DNA from: Litomosoides sigmodontis
Lineage: Eukaryota; Nematoda; Chromadorea; Rhabditida; Onchocercidae
Assembly: GCA_963070105.1 (NCBI GenBank)
Contig: OY718804.1
Location: 3,551,317 to 3,615,316 of the forward strand
Direction: 5' to 3'
Length of the DNA stretch: 64,000 nt
The notes below the pieces were generated by a model. It saw nothing but the letters and a program-made list of their open reading frames with translations. It was not told the DNA's origin and ran no database searches. Below are positions 44,052 to 55,615 of the stretch, piece after piece; positions within the stretch are counted from its first letter, which is position 1; each line of letters begins with the position of its first letter. The position numbers were made by a program, and so were the translations under genes.

Positions 44052-45077
44052 GCGTGTACTGTTCATTGTTACTGCTTTTCAATTTCTGCACATTTTACGA
44101 AAGAGAAGTGCGAAATGTTGTTGTGTACACACTGCGCTGAACCTGGACGCGTGTTCAGCACAGCGTTGTATAAGTTATTTCCGGTGGTCTCAGATAGATA
44201 TGACTTTTCGAATAGAGTGATTGAAACATTTCATATAAGATTCTAGCGTGAAATTTCACTACAATTTCAGAGTGATATCATCGAAATGAAAGGGAGCGTA
44301 CCTCTGACTCTCAAATGAATTGGGAAAGGAACATCAGTTAAGAAAAAAGCATCAACGGCATGAGAGATCCGAATAATTTATGGATGATTCTAATAATTGA
44401 GGTCACATTCTTGCACTGAATTTCAACATCCATTCATATCACATTATTTGGTTATCCAAATAGAAAAACCTCTGCACTCTCACATCACATAATCCTTTGT
44501 GCACTCACATCATATAATGTCGAAATTGTAACAACGGTCTGATAATGAAGCATATTTATCTTTGCACAATATAAGCGGCAAAACCAGATTCTTTTCCAGA
44601 AAACAAATCAAATGAGATATCAAATCAGATTCGTACAGGTGTAGAGAAAATAATCATATCTTGTTTTATGCAGCTTAAAACAAATGGATTAACCGCAACC
44701 AGGAAGTATAATACACAATAATAGTGCATATGATTTTCAAAACAGTTAAACATTATAAAATTTCAGAAATGTAATCGACGCAATATCTGCAACAGTCGCA
44801 CTCTTCGATTTCAACTATAACCGGTTGCAAAAATTTCATTAGACCTTAACATTGAAATATAAAATTCAGACCAAAAGAGCTTAAACCTTTTTAAATTTAA
44901 GTCGTCAATTACCTTTGACGACAATTGATTCAAAGAAAATTTAAAACACAACTTACATCACGAATTTGTAAAAGAAGTGGAATAAAAAGCAGAGAAAGTC
45001 GTAGAAATTGTAAGTTGAAGCGAACACTTCAGAAAAATTTGGTCTTCTTAGCAACTTTTCGGCATTATTTAATACAT
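44052..45077. other. Intergenic region downstream of KIF23
   Basis: No exon recognised. A short direct repeat (TGCACTCTCACATCACATAAT and TGCACTCACATCATATAAT) lies at about 44474-44518. It should include the KIF23 3' untranslated region on the minus strand. Confidence 0.5.
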
Positions 45078-48000
45078 TTAAACTCTTGGTGGCTCATGTG
45101 ACAACTTTTCGACATCATTGAAACGTACTGTTGTACCTCCTCCAGCGGTTGGAATACAATCGCCCTACAAGGAAAAGCTTCACTGATCGTCTATCATTAT
45201 TTATTTATTGGAATTGATGTGAATAACAAATACATATTTTGTGTAACTCTTCCAAAAGAAATTTTATAACTAAAATGACTAGCCCTATCAAAGTTAATTA
45301 TCTACCTGGCACATAATTTCTAACCATCATTGGTAAAAGTACTAATTGAATAAAAAAATGGTCTTAAAGATAAAACTTTATGCATCAAAAATTAAATTTT
45401 AAATCGTTATAAACCATTATTAATAAATTGCAGTCAGAATTTGCGAACACTTTCTAGCAATCAATATCTTTCTTTAAAATGTACAAATTTAAAAGAATAC
45501 CTTAACAATCTTTGTAGTGAGATAACCCTCTTGATCAACCTCCTGATGCGTTAGTACATAATCAGAACATTTTTTCAATTTTTCTGCACTTAATTTATTT
45601 GTAGTTTTAGAAAATTTCGGCATTCGTGGCTGCATGATCGTGCCATCTGGAATGCGATTTCGAGGTTGGTGATCAATCACTCTGCAGTTTGCACTCTTGG
45701 ATCGTCTGTGAAACCGTGCATTGTAATAGCCTGCGCGATTTTTCGTTAAGGCCTAGAAGCAGGACATCTGATTTTTAGATTATATCCTGATCAACGTTGC
45801 ATTTTATTTCAAATTTGCATCATTAATTATAATCATTTTTGTAGCTTCAATCATTCAAATTACAAAATTCGATTTTTAATAAACTTACATTTTGATTAGC
45901 AGTTCGTGCTTCCCACTTCTGTCTTGCAAGAGCAACACGATGAGGTGTCGATAATTCTTCATTCTGTATGATCTTAAAATATACATCATACACAATTCAC
46001 AATCTTAAAAGAGTTCTGAATTTGAATAGTAAATATTCAGTTATCGTAATTCTAAACCTCCTGACTACAAAAATCATTTCTTTGATCAATTAACATTATA
46101 ATGTTCCGACTTTAGTTTCAGGAAATAAAGATTTTAATTTCCTTTGCAGCTAATGCGCCACAGTATGTCACTAAAATAATTTTTTGTAGAATAAAATTTC
46201 GTCGTGCAATGAGAAAGTTAACCTTTGCATCATTAATGAGGACTCCAACATCTACTGTGCCTGCACTGTGAATATTTTCAATGCTTTTGAAACGTTTAGT
46301 TGATAAAACATGCGGTCTTTCACATATTTCGCGTACCTAAAATTTCAACCGCTGTTAAATGTGGAAATAGACATAAAATGGTGAGAGCCATTCAAATCAG
46401 AAGTTGATCTCACTATAATGTAAATTCATTAACCTGATGAAGTGTTTTTTCCTTTTTACGAAGCTCTTCCTGATACAGTCTTTCACGTCGTCTATGCTCC
46501 TCCTCTTGATTCAACTTCTCGTTCTCTTCCGACTCACAACGATCCAGACGTTGACGTAAAGTCGTGTTTTCACGCTGTAAGCAAAGTTTTTTTATTGAAA
46601 TAAACTTAATTACAATTTAGGCAAAATTATAAATTATTGCGACTGGGAAAGAGAATTCACCCTCGTTTGTTTCAGCTTATATGTCAGTGCTGATAAAAGT
46701 CGCTCAGTTTCATCTCTCTCTGCCTCAAGTTCTTGAATACGTACTTCTTGCAGGTCAACAGTACACAAAGCCCGCTGTAATTGCTGTTCTATTTCGGCAG
46801 CTGCAGGAAGAAAACATTTTCATAATATGTTCCCAAAAGAACACTAAGTTGCAAAAGGCAAGTTACCTTAAGTGAAAGAAAAGAGAATATTTAAGAATAA
46901 GACAAGAGATGCTCAACTATTCTACTACTGTCAGCAATTTAGTATTATTTCGACAACGCTAACAGTTCATTTCCGCAGAAAAAAATGACAAAAATCAAAT
47001 TGATACAAAAAGAGATGGGAGCTTACCCTTGCGTTCAAATATTACATTCAAAGAAGCATATTCCTGTGCACTTTGTTGATAATAATCACGTAACCGTGCT
47101 ATTGACTCTGAATCTCCTGAACCAGAAATACTGAACGGTGGTGGCAATTGAAAGGATATTGGCTCTTTTTTCTGAAGACAAAGAAATAAAATATACATTT
47201 CGAACCAATACATAATCTAAAAAACAACAAATAAAAGCAAATAAGCCGACCGAGATATGTACAGATCCTAATTCGTTCAACCACTTCAGGAAATCACGAC
47301 GACTGACTGGGAAACCGGATTCAGACGGCGGCATAACCTCGTTTCCTTCCGGAACTGTAATATCCTTCGATAGCTGCGCAAAGTTTAATACACCCTAAAT
47401 ACAAACTCTAATATAGAAAAACTTAATATTGTGGCATAAAATTGCAGCGATTTAAAGTTACTGAATCTGAAGAATGAGGTAACACCGCAAAGCATAAATA
47501 GTTATTTACCTGATTCTCACTGAAATCTTCTGGCCTTGGATTCAGGCAAATAATCATGCGCACTTTCCCCGTGCCTTCGAAAAAATTTTTAAACAGGTGT
47601 GTTATTTTCGATTCTCTATACGAAATCGTAACTGCTTTATCGTGTAACTGATTATCTCTATAAACATTTTTTGTGTTCAAAGATGCATAATTTTCTGCTC
47701 AATCTCTTACATTTTAGCCAGGATATGATTCTCAAGTAATTTATATGAAACTTTTACGACGTATATTGAGCATGGTTTACACAGGAACCTGAGCATGATT
47801 TCTGGCATTTGTAACGTGCTTATTTTAAATTCCGATTTAATCTAATGTTAATGTTAAGAAGAATAAACGATTGCTTCGAGGATAACGTTTACCGTAGCAC
47901 TTTTCAAAAAAATTTGGCACTTACCGCAATTTCTCAAAACATTGACGAAGAACTGAAAGTCCTTGATTTATTTTGCTGCTTTCGACAAGACGCGCTCCTT

Positions 48001-50404
48001 CATTGCCTGTTCTTTTTGTCCGTTCTGATCCAGCTAAGTCAACTAGTGACAGCTGGCTAACATGTATCTATAAATAACATGGGTTTTTTATAAACATTCA
48101 AAATGTCAAGTCCATTATATATACGGGATTCCTGATTAAATGGATTAAGTACCTTTGTAGGATCACCATCAGGATAACATGTATCTGAAAGACAAGGCGC
48201 CATCACCACACGAATATTAAATATTGAATGTGAACGACTACTCTGCTTGTTCAATAATGTATCTCCGACACGTCGTCTCTCTTGTCCTGAAAAAGGAAGT
48301 AAGGTAAAAATGCTTGATCACTCAACGCAACGTATATCCAGACTATAATGCAATGAAATTGCGGGATATGACAACAATATCTCTATGATGAATTTACCAT
48401 TTAAGCTGCATACTAACCAAACTACCTACAATCACAATTGAATGAAACAGTTTTGTTTGATATGATTTAAATCAAAGGTGGTGAGAATTTGCAAAAAAAA
48501 TTGCACTCGATGTCTACCAACTTCTCGCTTTCTTCCTCTGCCAAACTGAACAATAATTCATAAACATTAAGATGATATCAAAATATCTAATCACCTCGGT
48601 AGAACTGCTCCAATGCCTCATTGCTCGAATCCACTTCAATTTCGGTTGCATTGCCCACATAAAACATATTATTGGCACCTAGTCTAATATCTTTACCAGA
48701 TAGTGTCCTAAAATTGATAAGGCTTAAGTCTTTGTCAGTAACCAACCACATCAATAGCAGTAGTGCCTGCCTTGAAGTTCGCAGATCCTGACAAGCAAGT
48801 TATTTTATATTAGCATGTGTATATAATGTTTCCTTACTTTCCAATACATTGAAAGATAAGAACAAAAACATCTTCACTTAATTATCAATTGCGCTTCGCA
48901 AAAAGGCAAAACTTGCCTAGTACCATCTGCTCTGATGAGGGGTTCTTCTAGAAGATCATAACAAACTTCATTATAAATTTCGATATAAGAAACAAATACA
49001 GCACAACCCAAATCCGGATTAGCACCACTAACCTAAACTTATTCAATTTGATTACAGTAACAAAAAGCATATAAGAATATTTTTATGTTCATGGCTGAAA
49101 TAATAATAGTAAATAAAAAAAACTTTTTGACTAAAACATATCTTCTGAAAATAATTCCTGAAAAACCGCTGATGTAAAGCAATTAAAAATATTAAAAACA
49201 GCTTATCTAAGACATGTATACACCTTTATCTTATTTAAGAATAGAAATCACCCTTTTACGTTCAATGTAACGATTTGCTAATTCGACTTCATTATCCGAG
49301 TGTTCAAGCTCCAAACGTCGTCGTGCAAGTGCTGATTCAAACTCGTCACACACAATAAAGCCATTGCGCCCATCCGGTTTGAAAACACACTTATCCACGC
49401 GGTTGATCAGCGAATTGAATATAACATCCAGAGTACGTGGGAGGATCCCAATCGACTCTTCCTATAAAAGCTATTTTAAAGCAACTCAATGAAAAAGAAA
49501 CATAGAACAGTATCAAATTTTTAGGTACCGGAAGCATGTCTCGGAAATAAAACAATTAATGGAGGAGAGATTTGATCTCTTAAAAATTTCTTACTACTGG
49601 AACAAGAAGGTCAAGAGACAATTTACTTCGGTATTTCCAGTCATTGTGTATGTTTTACCACTTCCAGTTACTCCATATGTGAAAAGTAATGAATTCTTCC
49701 CACGGACCAGATTTTCAATCAAATCCAGAGCAGTACGCTCAAAAACCACTCGCTGACTATCACTGTCGTCAAAGACATACGAAAATTCGTAAGTAGTTTC
49801 CACCTGCAACTTAGTTATCTAGGTAAGGTTCGTAATGCAACATGCCTGAGATATTTACGAATAAAGACAAAAAACAGCTGATCCCGAGAATCACTGTCTA
49901 CAATTTGATGTGCTCATAAAACTTTGATCGACAACTAATTTTAATACTGAAGATAAATGAAAATCTCGAAGCCTATAGTATATTCCACAGCACAGAAGAA
50001 AAAACCACACCTCTGATTAGTTCATAACAAAATAAGAGAAATCTTGTTACCGGTATTCCATTCCTGGATTGCATATTGGTAGGTTGTATAAATCGAACAT
50101 GACCATCATCAATTGGTACCACGCAGGGATCACTGCCCTTGTACGGACATAAGCGGCAAACTACTTCTACGTTTTCTTTGTTATCCATCCGTTTACCACC
50201 TCGCCGTGAAGGCGTACCAGCACGTCTAGAACAATGAATTGATCAGTGTTAACGTGTTGAGAGCAGAAGTATTGGAGCAGAAGATTTCCCTCCCTATCAT
50301 GGGTTAATGCAAATATCATTACGACTCCCATTCTCTAGGTGAAGTGAATTTAAAATCTAGAACTTCAACAAATAATTAAGAACGTACTTCCGTGAACTTA
50401 ACAT
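45078..50404 (-). CDS. zen-4: Kinesin-6 MKLP1/KIF23 (ZEN-4), centralspindlin motor
   Basis: About 17 exons. The first four are 50388-50404, 50051-50225, 49627-49803 and 49252-49461. Later ones lie near 48920-49032, 48750-48790, 48600-48712, 48150-48289, 47925-48066, 47510-47655, 47255-47395, 47030-47170, 46663-46805, 46435-46577, 46222-46337, 45891-45965, 45505-45752 and 45078-45164. The motor domain has the P-loop GVTGSGKT (~108-115), switch I SSRSHS and switch [10 protein letters not shown]. Kinesin-6 features include [31 protein letters not shown] and [21 protein letters not shown] coiled coil follows ([20 protein letters not shown]). The C-terminus keeps the MKLP1 motif [36 protein letters not shown] and [15 protein letters not shown]. 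With a CYK-4 RhoGAP, this motor builds the central spindle. The 17-base first exon is set by phase. Confidence 0.95.
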
Positions 50405-50456
50405 TTAGTGCGAGAACTTTCGACAGTGTGTTAGAAGGGTATGGTGAAGAAATATC

Positions 50457-50463
50457 TGGAAAG
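50457..50463 (-). promoter_or_regulatory. Candidate spliced-leader acceptor of KIF23
   Basis: TTTCCAG on the minus strand ends about 53 bases before the KIF23 ATG in an otherwise non-coding leader. Confidence 0.4.
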
Positions 50464-50700
50464 AGCATATGTCAGTAGTATTTCTTCATTAAATGAAACA
50501 ATCGCAACTCCATTATTATTATTATAGGTTTTATTGTGTTATTTCACACTAATTCCCTGCAATAATCCATTACAAATAAAAATACGATTTTTCTTGCAGC
50601 GATCAACCGATTTTTATTAATTGTAAATAAAAGCCTTCGATAAGTACTATATCATCCGCTTTACCACAGTCATCGCGATAACTTCCGTATAACAGTTATT

Positions 50701-50742
50701 CATCTCGCTATGAATATATGTAGATATATTCATAACGAGATG
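50701..50742. repeat. Near-perfect hairpin, 19-base arms
   Basis: CATCTCGCTATGAATATAT is followed by GTAG and then ATATATTCATAACGAGATG. The arms are reverse complements except for one C/T position, which still allows a G-U pair in one RNA orientation. The complementarity stops at both outer ends. Confidence 0.85.
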
Positions 50743-52459
50743 AAGGTTCCAAATACAAACTACTTTTTACTTTCTCCAAGGAAAAGTAAAAACAAAACGT
50801 ATGGAAAGCAAACCCAAGTGAAAACACAGGAATGTCTCACGTATGCATACCCCCCTCTACTCCCTCATCACGTAATCTAAGCAGTTCCCGCGCGTACAAA
50901 TTTAAATCTCTTCTTCTAGCGCCAAATACCACATAACGCTCGTTAGAATTTCGTTACGAAAACTGATTAGCGTTATAGCAGCACAAATGAACGGAGGAAT
51001 CATGAACGTTCGAATTTTAATTTTTAGGTTTTTGATTTTAATTTAAAAATTTTTTAATATAGACTTTTTCTAACTTGATTTTTAAAGATTATTAAATTTA
51101 TTTACTACTTAGGGCAAAAAAGATTTTTTTACAGCTTTGTAGCAGTGCTAATAAATCAGCATTTAGACATGGAAATTGTGTGCAATTGAATATGCTGAAA
51201 TGAAAAGCAGTAATTGTCTTCGTTGGTCGCTTCATCTCCTAGCACACGTCAAATCTGATAGTTTCGAGCTAAACCTGATGGAGAATATTTGAAAGGACTT
51301 GAAAGTCCTTTCGGTATTACATTCATTCTCTCTGTGTGTGAAGTATTTCTCAAAATCAAATGTTTCGAAAAATTCAAAATTTTGTAATGTAAGCTGCACT
51401 GTTTTAGTAGTTCCATTAAGTATTTGAGGTGATTTCTGCTTTGTTCCAATGATTAAATGATATCAAAATTTTTTGAATTTCTAAAAATTGCGTGCAAACC
51501 GTTCAATCACTTCAGGTACTTCATTTGTTATAATCATTCCTTCCTTCATTGTCCCTCTCTCATAGTGCTTTATTACTTATGCATTAATCAAATTTTTAAT
51601 CTCTGCATGACTCATCCTAAAAATATTTAATCAAACGGATACGTTTGGCAAATTAATTTCGCAGACTAATTTGGAGGATTAGTCTGTTTCTAATTGAGTT
51701 GTCTCTATTGCTGAACATGAAACTGTTGGTAAAATAATCAGTGCACAGCTATATTTTAAATATCACATAAGCATACACATAAGCATATATTGCGAGATCA
51801 TTTGAAGTAGGTGAAGTTAGCTAGGAAATAAAGTTTAGAGTGATTTAATCAACATCGGACTTAAATGCAATGTATTTTGATGAACAAGCCAATTGTTGCG
51901 TTTGACATTATAATTCTTGGAGCCAATTTGGAGTTTGCGAGAGCATGATCAATCAATCATGAAATTTTCAATTAAAAAAATCTATGAAAGGAACCAAATG
52001 ATTTGGCCATTTGCTATTCCTGGCATACTTCATCAATCATTAGCAATATTAAAAAGCATTTTGACAGACAAGCAGTGATAACGATTGATTCGGAAATATA
52101 GCATATATTTAAATTTATCCAAAAATTAGCAAAAATAATGAACAGAACGGAGATGATACTACCATTGTGACTGCATAAGTTGATATAAAGTTAGCTTTTC
52201 ACTGATTACGGAAAATAAGGAACGCATTTTCGTGGCATAATGCATGCGTGAATATATTGCCTTTCCGTTGCGACTTCAAAAATCAATGAATCTTAGAGCG
52301 AATGGTATTATTAGGAAGGAAGAATTAGTTCGATCAATCTAAGAAATATTGATTTTTTTATTTTGATTAGTAAATTGATCATTAATATTTTATGTTTAAC
52401 GATTGCGCGATCAGATATGTGCAAATGGAAATACTCCTCGTGCTTTGCAAATAAATATT

Positions 52460-53974
52460 TTATGCAATTGCTCGTTTTTTACAGATAAAATGTGATACAG
52501 TGCTGCTTTTGCAATCATCCGATATCCACGAGCCATTGACTAGCAGTACTGCGCAATGTTGAGTTGGATTACGAAGTGAAAGTTTTGAAAATGACAGAGC
52601 TGTGCCATCTATCCAGTGCCATGTAGTGCGCGCATTATCGTAAGCAAGACCGATCCATGCTGATTCCCATCCAAAAAATGATAGTGTATCTAGAATGAAG
52701 GAAGTTTTTTGAAGTTTTTTTTGTTTTTTGTTTACCTCCTATTTGTTAAGACAGAGCTCTTGAATTTAAAAGCAAGTTTTAATTATACTTTGTAAATCAT
52801 AATTTTCCTCATTAGAATGAATAGACACTAAATCAGATGGTCCACCACTTTGACCACTGTATGAACGACATTTGGCACGTGCACTCTTTTGTGCCAACCT
52901 GGACAATTCATCCGTTTCTTCATCAATACTTGCAACATACTGAAAAATATGATAGTAGTTGACTTAAAATCAATTGACTAGTTCTTCCGTTTCAGTTCAT
53001 TCAAAATCTCGTCACTTCTTCACACTAATGCTCGCTGCTTACGAATATTATAAACCAATTATCCGAAATATTAATAAAAAAAGAAAACTGTCACACCTTA
53101 TAGCAATATGGTACTTTCATTTTCAGTGTTCGATTATAGTGATAAATCGGTCCGTCCCATTCAAAATCTTGACATACTGTAAGAAAAAACTTTTTCGAAT
53201 ATCTTATCTGGTAGATTAGAACTGGAAGAATAGATATATATGAGGAAAATTAACCTATGTAATTACAACTAGGTAACTTTCTGAAGTGTTAACAAACGTT
53301 TTCCAGCTGAATGATGTGAAGATGAAAGTTCATTGTTATCACTATGATCATTGATAGTGCTATGTTCAATAGCAATTGCAGGATGTTTCGAGATGGATAG
53401 TGGAAAATGTCTGCCCTCCTCAACTTTTGATTCGGAATTTGGTGAATCAGTTTGTGTTAGACCAGCTTTCATCTCGGCTATCGCATTCTTCAGATAATCA
53501 ATTGGAAAGCAGTTCTTTGGTAAATTCGATAAATTTGTTGCTTCTGTAGAGGCGGAAGAGGGAGAATCGCGTTTCAGCCTGCAAAATTTGCTCAGTTTTT
53601 GCAGCTAAAATCTATTTGTTTGAATTAATACCTAAATAAAAGTTTTATTAATGTGCAATGAACAGTCTTAACGCTCACAATTCTGTTATTTAAAAATCAC
53701 TGTCACAAATGCCTACATTCTCAACATTCACTAATCATTCGTATTTTTCACTACATTCTTACAGCGATTATCATAAATATTTCAGAACGTTAACCTACCT
53801 GGCAATTGGGAAACATTGAATGTTTGGTGCAAGGGTTGTTGTTGGTGTCCGTGGATTATACGTCGTTGAGCGTTGTTTTGGAGGTATTACTGTGCTGGTT
53901 GCTAAACATCCATTACATCTATGTGTCATTTCGAGGATATGAAACCAAATGGTTGATAGCAAAATATTACGCAT
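52460..53974 (-). CDS. Secreted C-type lectin domain protein
   Basis: Five exons join in phase: 53799-53974, 53298-53578, 53097-53176, 52789-52939 and 52460-52689. They give about 305 residues. The N-terminus ([16 protein letters not shown]) is short and hydrophobic, a possible signal peptide. A Thr/Pro-rich stretch ([14 protein letters not shown]) and a Ser-rich linker to ~150 follow. The C-terminal CTLD has [54 protein letters not shown] and [15 protein letters not shown]. The WIGL core and cysteines define the fold. The calcium-binding EPN/QPD and WND tripeptides are not seen (VNGSWISDD at the WND position), so classical calcium-dependent sugar binding is doubtful. Nematodes have many clec genes with varied roles, including immunity. 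A GCAG acceptor lies 11 bases before the ATG. Confidence 0.85.
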
Positions 53975-55615
53975 CGTCTGATTTACTGCAATTAAAATTA
54001 AAAAAAAAAAAAAATTTTCACACTCGTTAGGCTCTTCTAAAACAAGTATTTGACACAAAAGTAAGTGGTAAGAAAATAATGTGATCCATTTTACTAATGT
54101 GATCCGATCATCGGAGCTTAATTCAAGTTACGCTTTTCGACAGATTATTTATTTATGACCACCTCTCTTATAGAGACAAATATTTATTGAACCAATGTAT
54201 TAATGAATAATAATGGTTCTAAATAACTGTTCAATAATTTATGTTATCAGCAAATTTGGAAGCTAAATTGCAATCATCACCAGAGGCGCAGTGGTATCAA
54301 ACGAGGATGACATGATGGACTGAAGTCAGTAGAGATTCATGACACTTGCAAATATGAAATTGCTGACATTGCTAAACTATCGAATGATTGAATGACGTCG
54401 CTATTTTAAGTGATCTAGAAAACACACAGCTCTCAATTGACCGGGAAGTAAATGAGTTCCTTCCCAAATACAAGAGATATTCCTTCAAGAATAATCATGC
54501 ATCACTTATTTTCCAACACTAATTTCACAGTTGAATTCCCTAAAGTTTCGCAAATTCTTTCAACTCTTTCATGATTTTTGTCATGTTATATAAGTTAAGC
54601 GAGCAATCATTTCTCACAGATATGACACATGTTTTAGTAAATATTTTCCAATTAAACAATATTTGGAACTGCTCATTTTTTTGATGCGCATATTTCGACC
54701 CTTTGCCATCATTCCAACTAAAAGACGTTACACAACTCCGCCTTCACTTGATAATTGTCAACTATTTTATCTTACATCACTATATCTACACCAAATTCTT
54801 TGGCTGTTGTAATGTAGTCACTTCATCGTTCCTGCAAAATTTCAATTCTTCCTTTAAGCTTTGATTGCTGTAGCAATATAAATACTTACTGGACACTTGT
54901 ACTCATTGTATCCAAGTTTTTCATTTAATTTACAAATGTAAAATAACGTCCCACACTTTTATCAGTTGATTACCGTAGAAATCATCTCTTTTGCGTGATA
55001 CTTATCAGTCAGACAATTCTGCATCAAAAGAAATCCGGGACTTGAAGATTTCTCAAAGTTAGCCCACACTGGAGATTATAACGTTACAAACGCAATTATT
55101 GTTCAGTTCTAAACATATTTCAAGGCATTTCTGCTTGCATTAATAACGAAGCAAAACTTTGTATACTCCCAATCACTTAATATCAGCGGTACCCATTCAT
55201 GGCTAGCTGATCCTATCCAGAAAATGTTTTGTTAAAAGTTTTTTTTAATAAATTTCTTTTAGTTTAGCATTTATTTAACACAAAAATAAAGCTATTCTCA
55301 TAAAGATTATGCAAAATATACACAACGATTAACAACTTTAATGTACAGGTTATTTCAACTGTTTAACAATAAGGAAAAATAACAGACTGCATCCGTTTGG
55401 ATTAAGATTTAACTGGTAATGCACCCATATTTTTGTTGGTAAACTTCTAGCTACAAATCAAATACAATCCATAATTTAAAAGCTCAGTGGGCAACTGCTA
55501 GCTCAATGAGAATTTCTGTAGATTCACAAGACGTAAAAAACAGATGTAACACATAATAAACAGAAAATTCACTTAAATATTGTACAGTTTCACTCAACAA
55601 GAATATTTCTATTAA
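53975..55615. other. Intergenic region between SETD3 and lectin gene
   Basis: AT-rich, no recognised gene. A short minus-strand open stretch near 54965-55065 (SPGFLLMQNCLTDKYHAKEM) looks mildly coding-like but has no splice partners. Confidence 0.5.

Larger units (their letters stand above)
50405..52459. other. Intergenic region between lectin gene and KIF23
   Basis: No coding exon recognised. It contains the hairpin at 50701-50742 and a short duplicated motif (ACATAAGCATA) near 51764-51789. The minus-strand frame at 51249-51449 lacks splice or family support. Confidence 0.5.

Noticed and set aside
53796..54058. Upstream ATG at 54058 as the lectin start
   Set aside because: It would add a phenylalanine run encoded by a poly(T) acceptor tract. 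The GCAG acceptor at 53986 makes the ATG at 53974 more likely.
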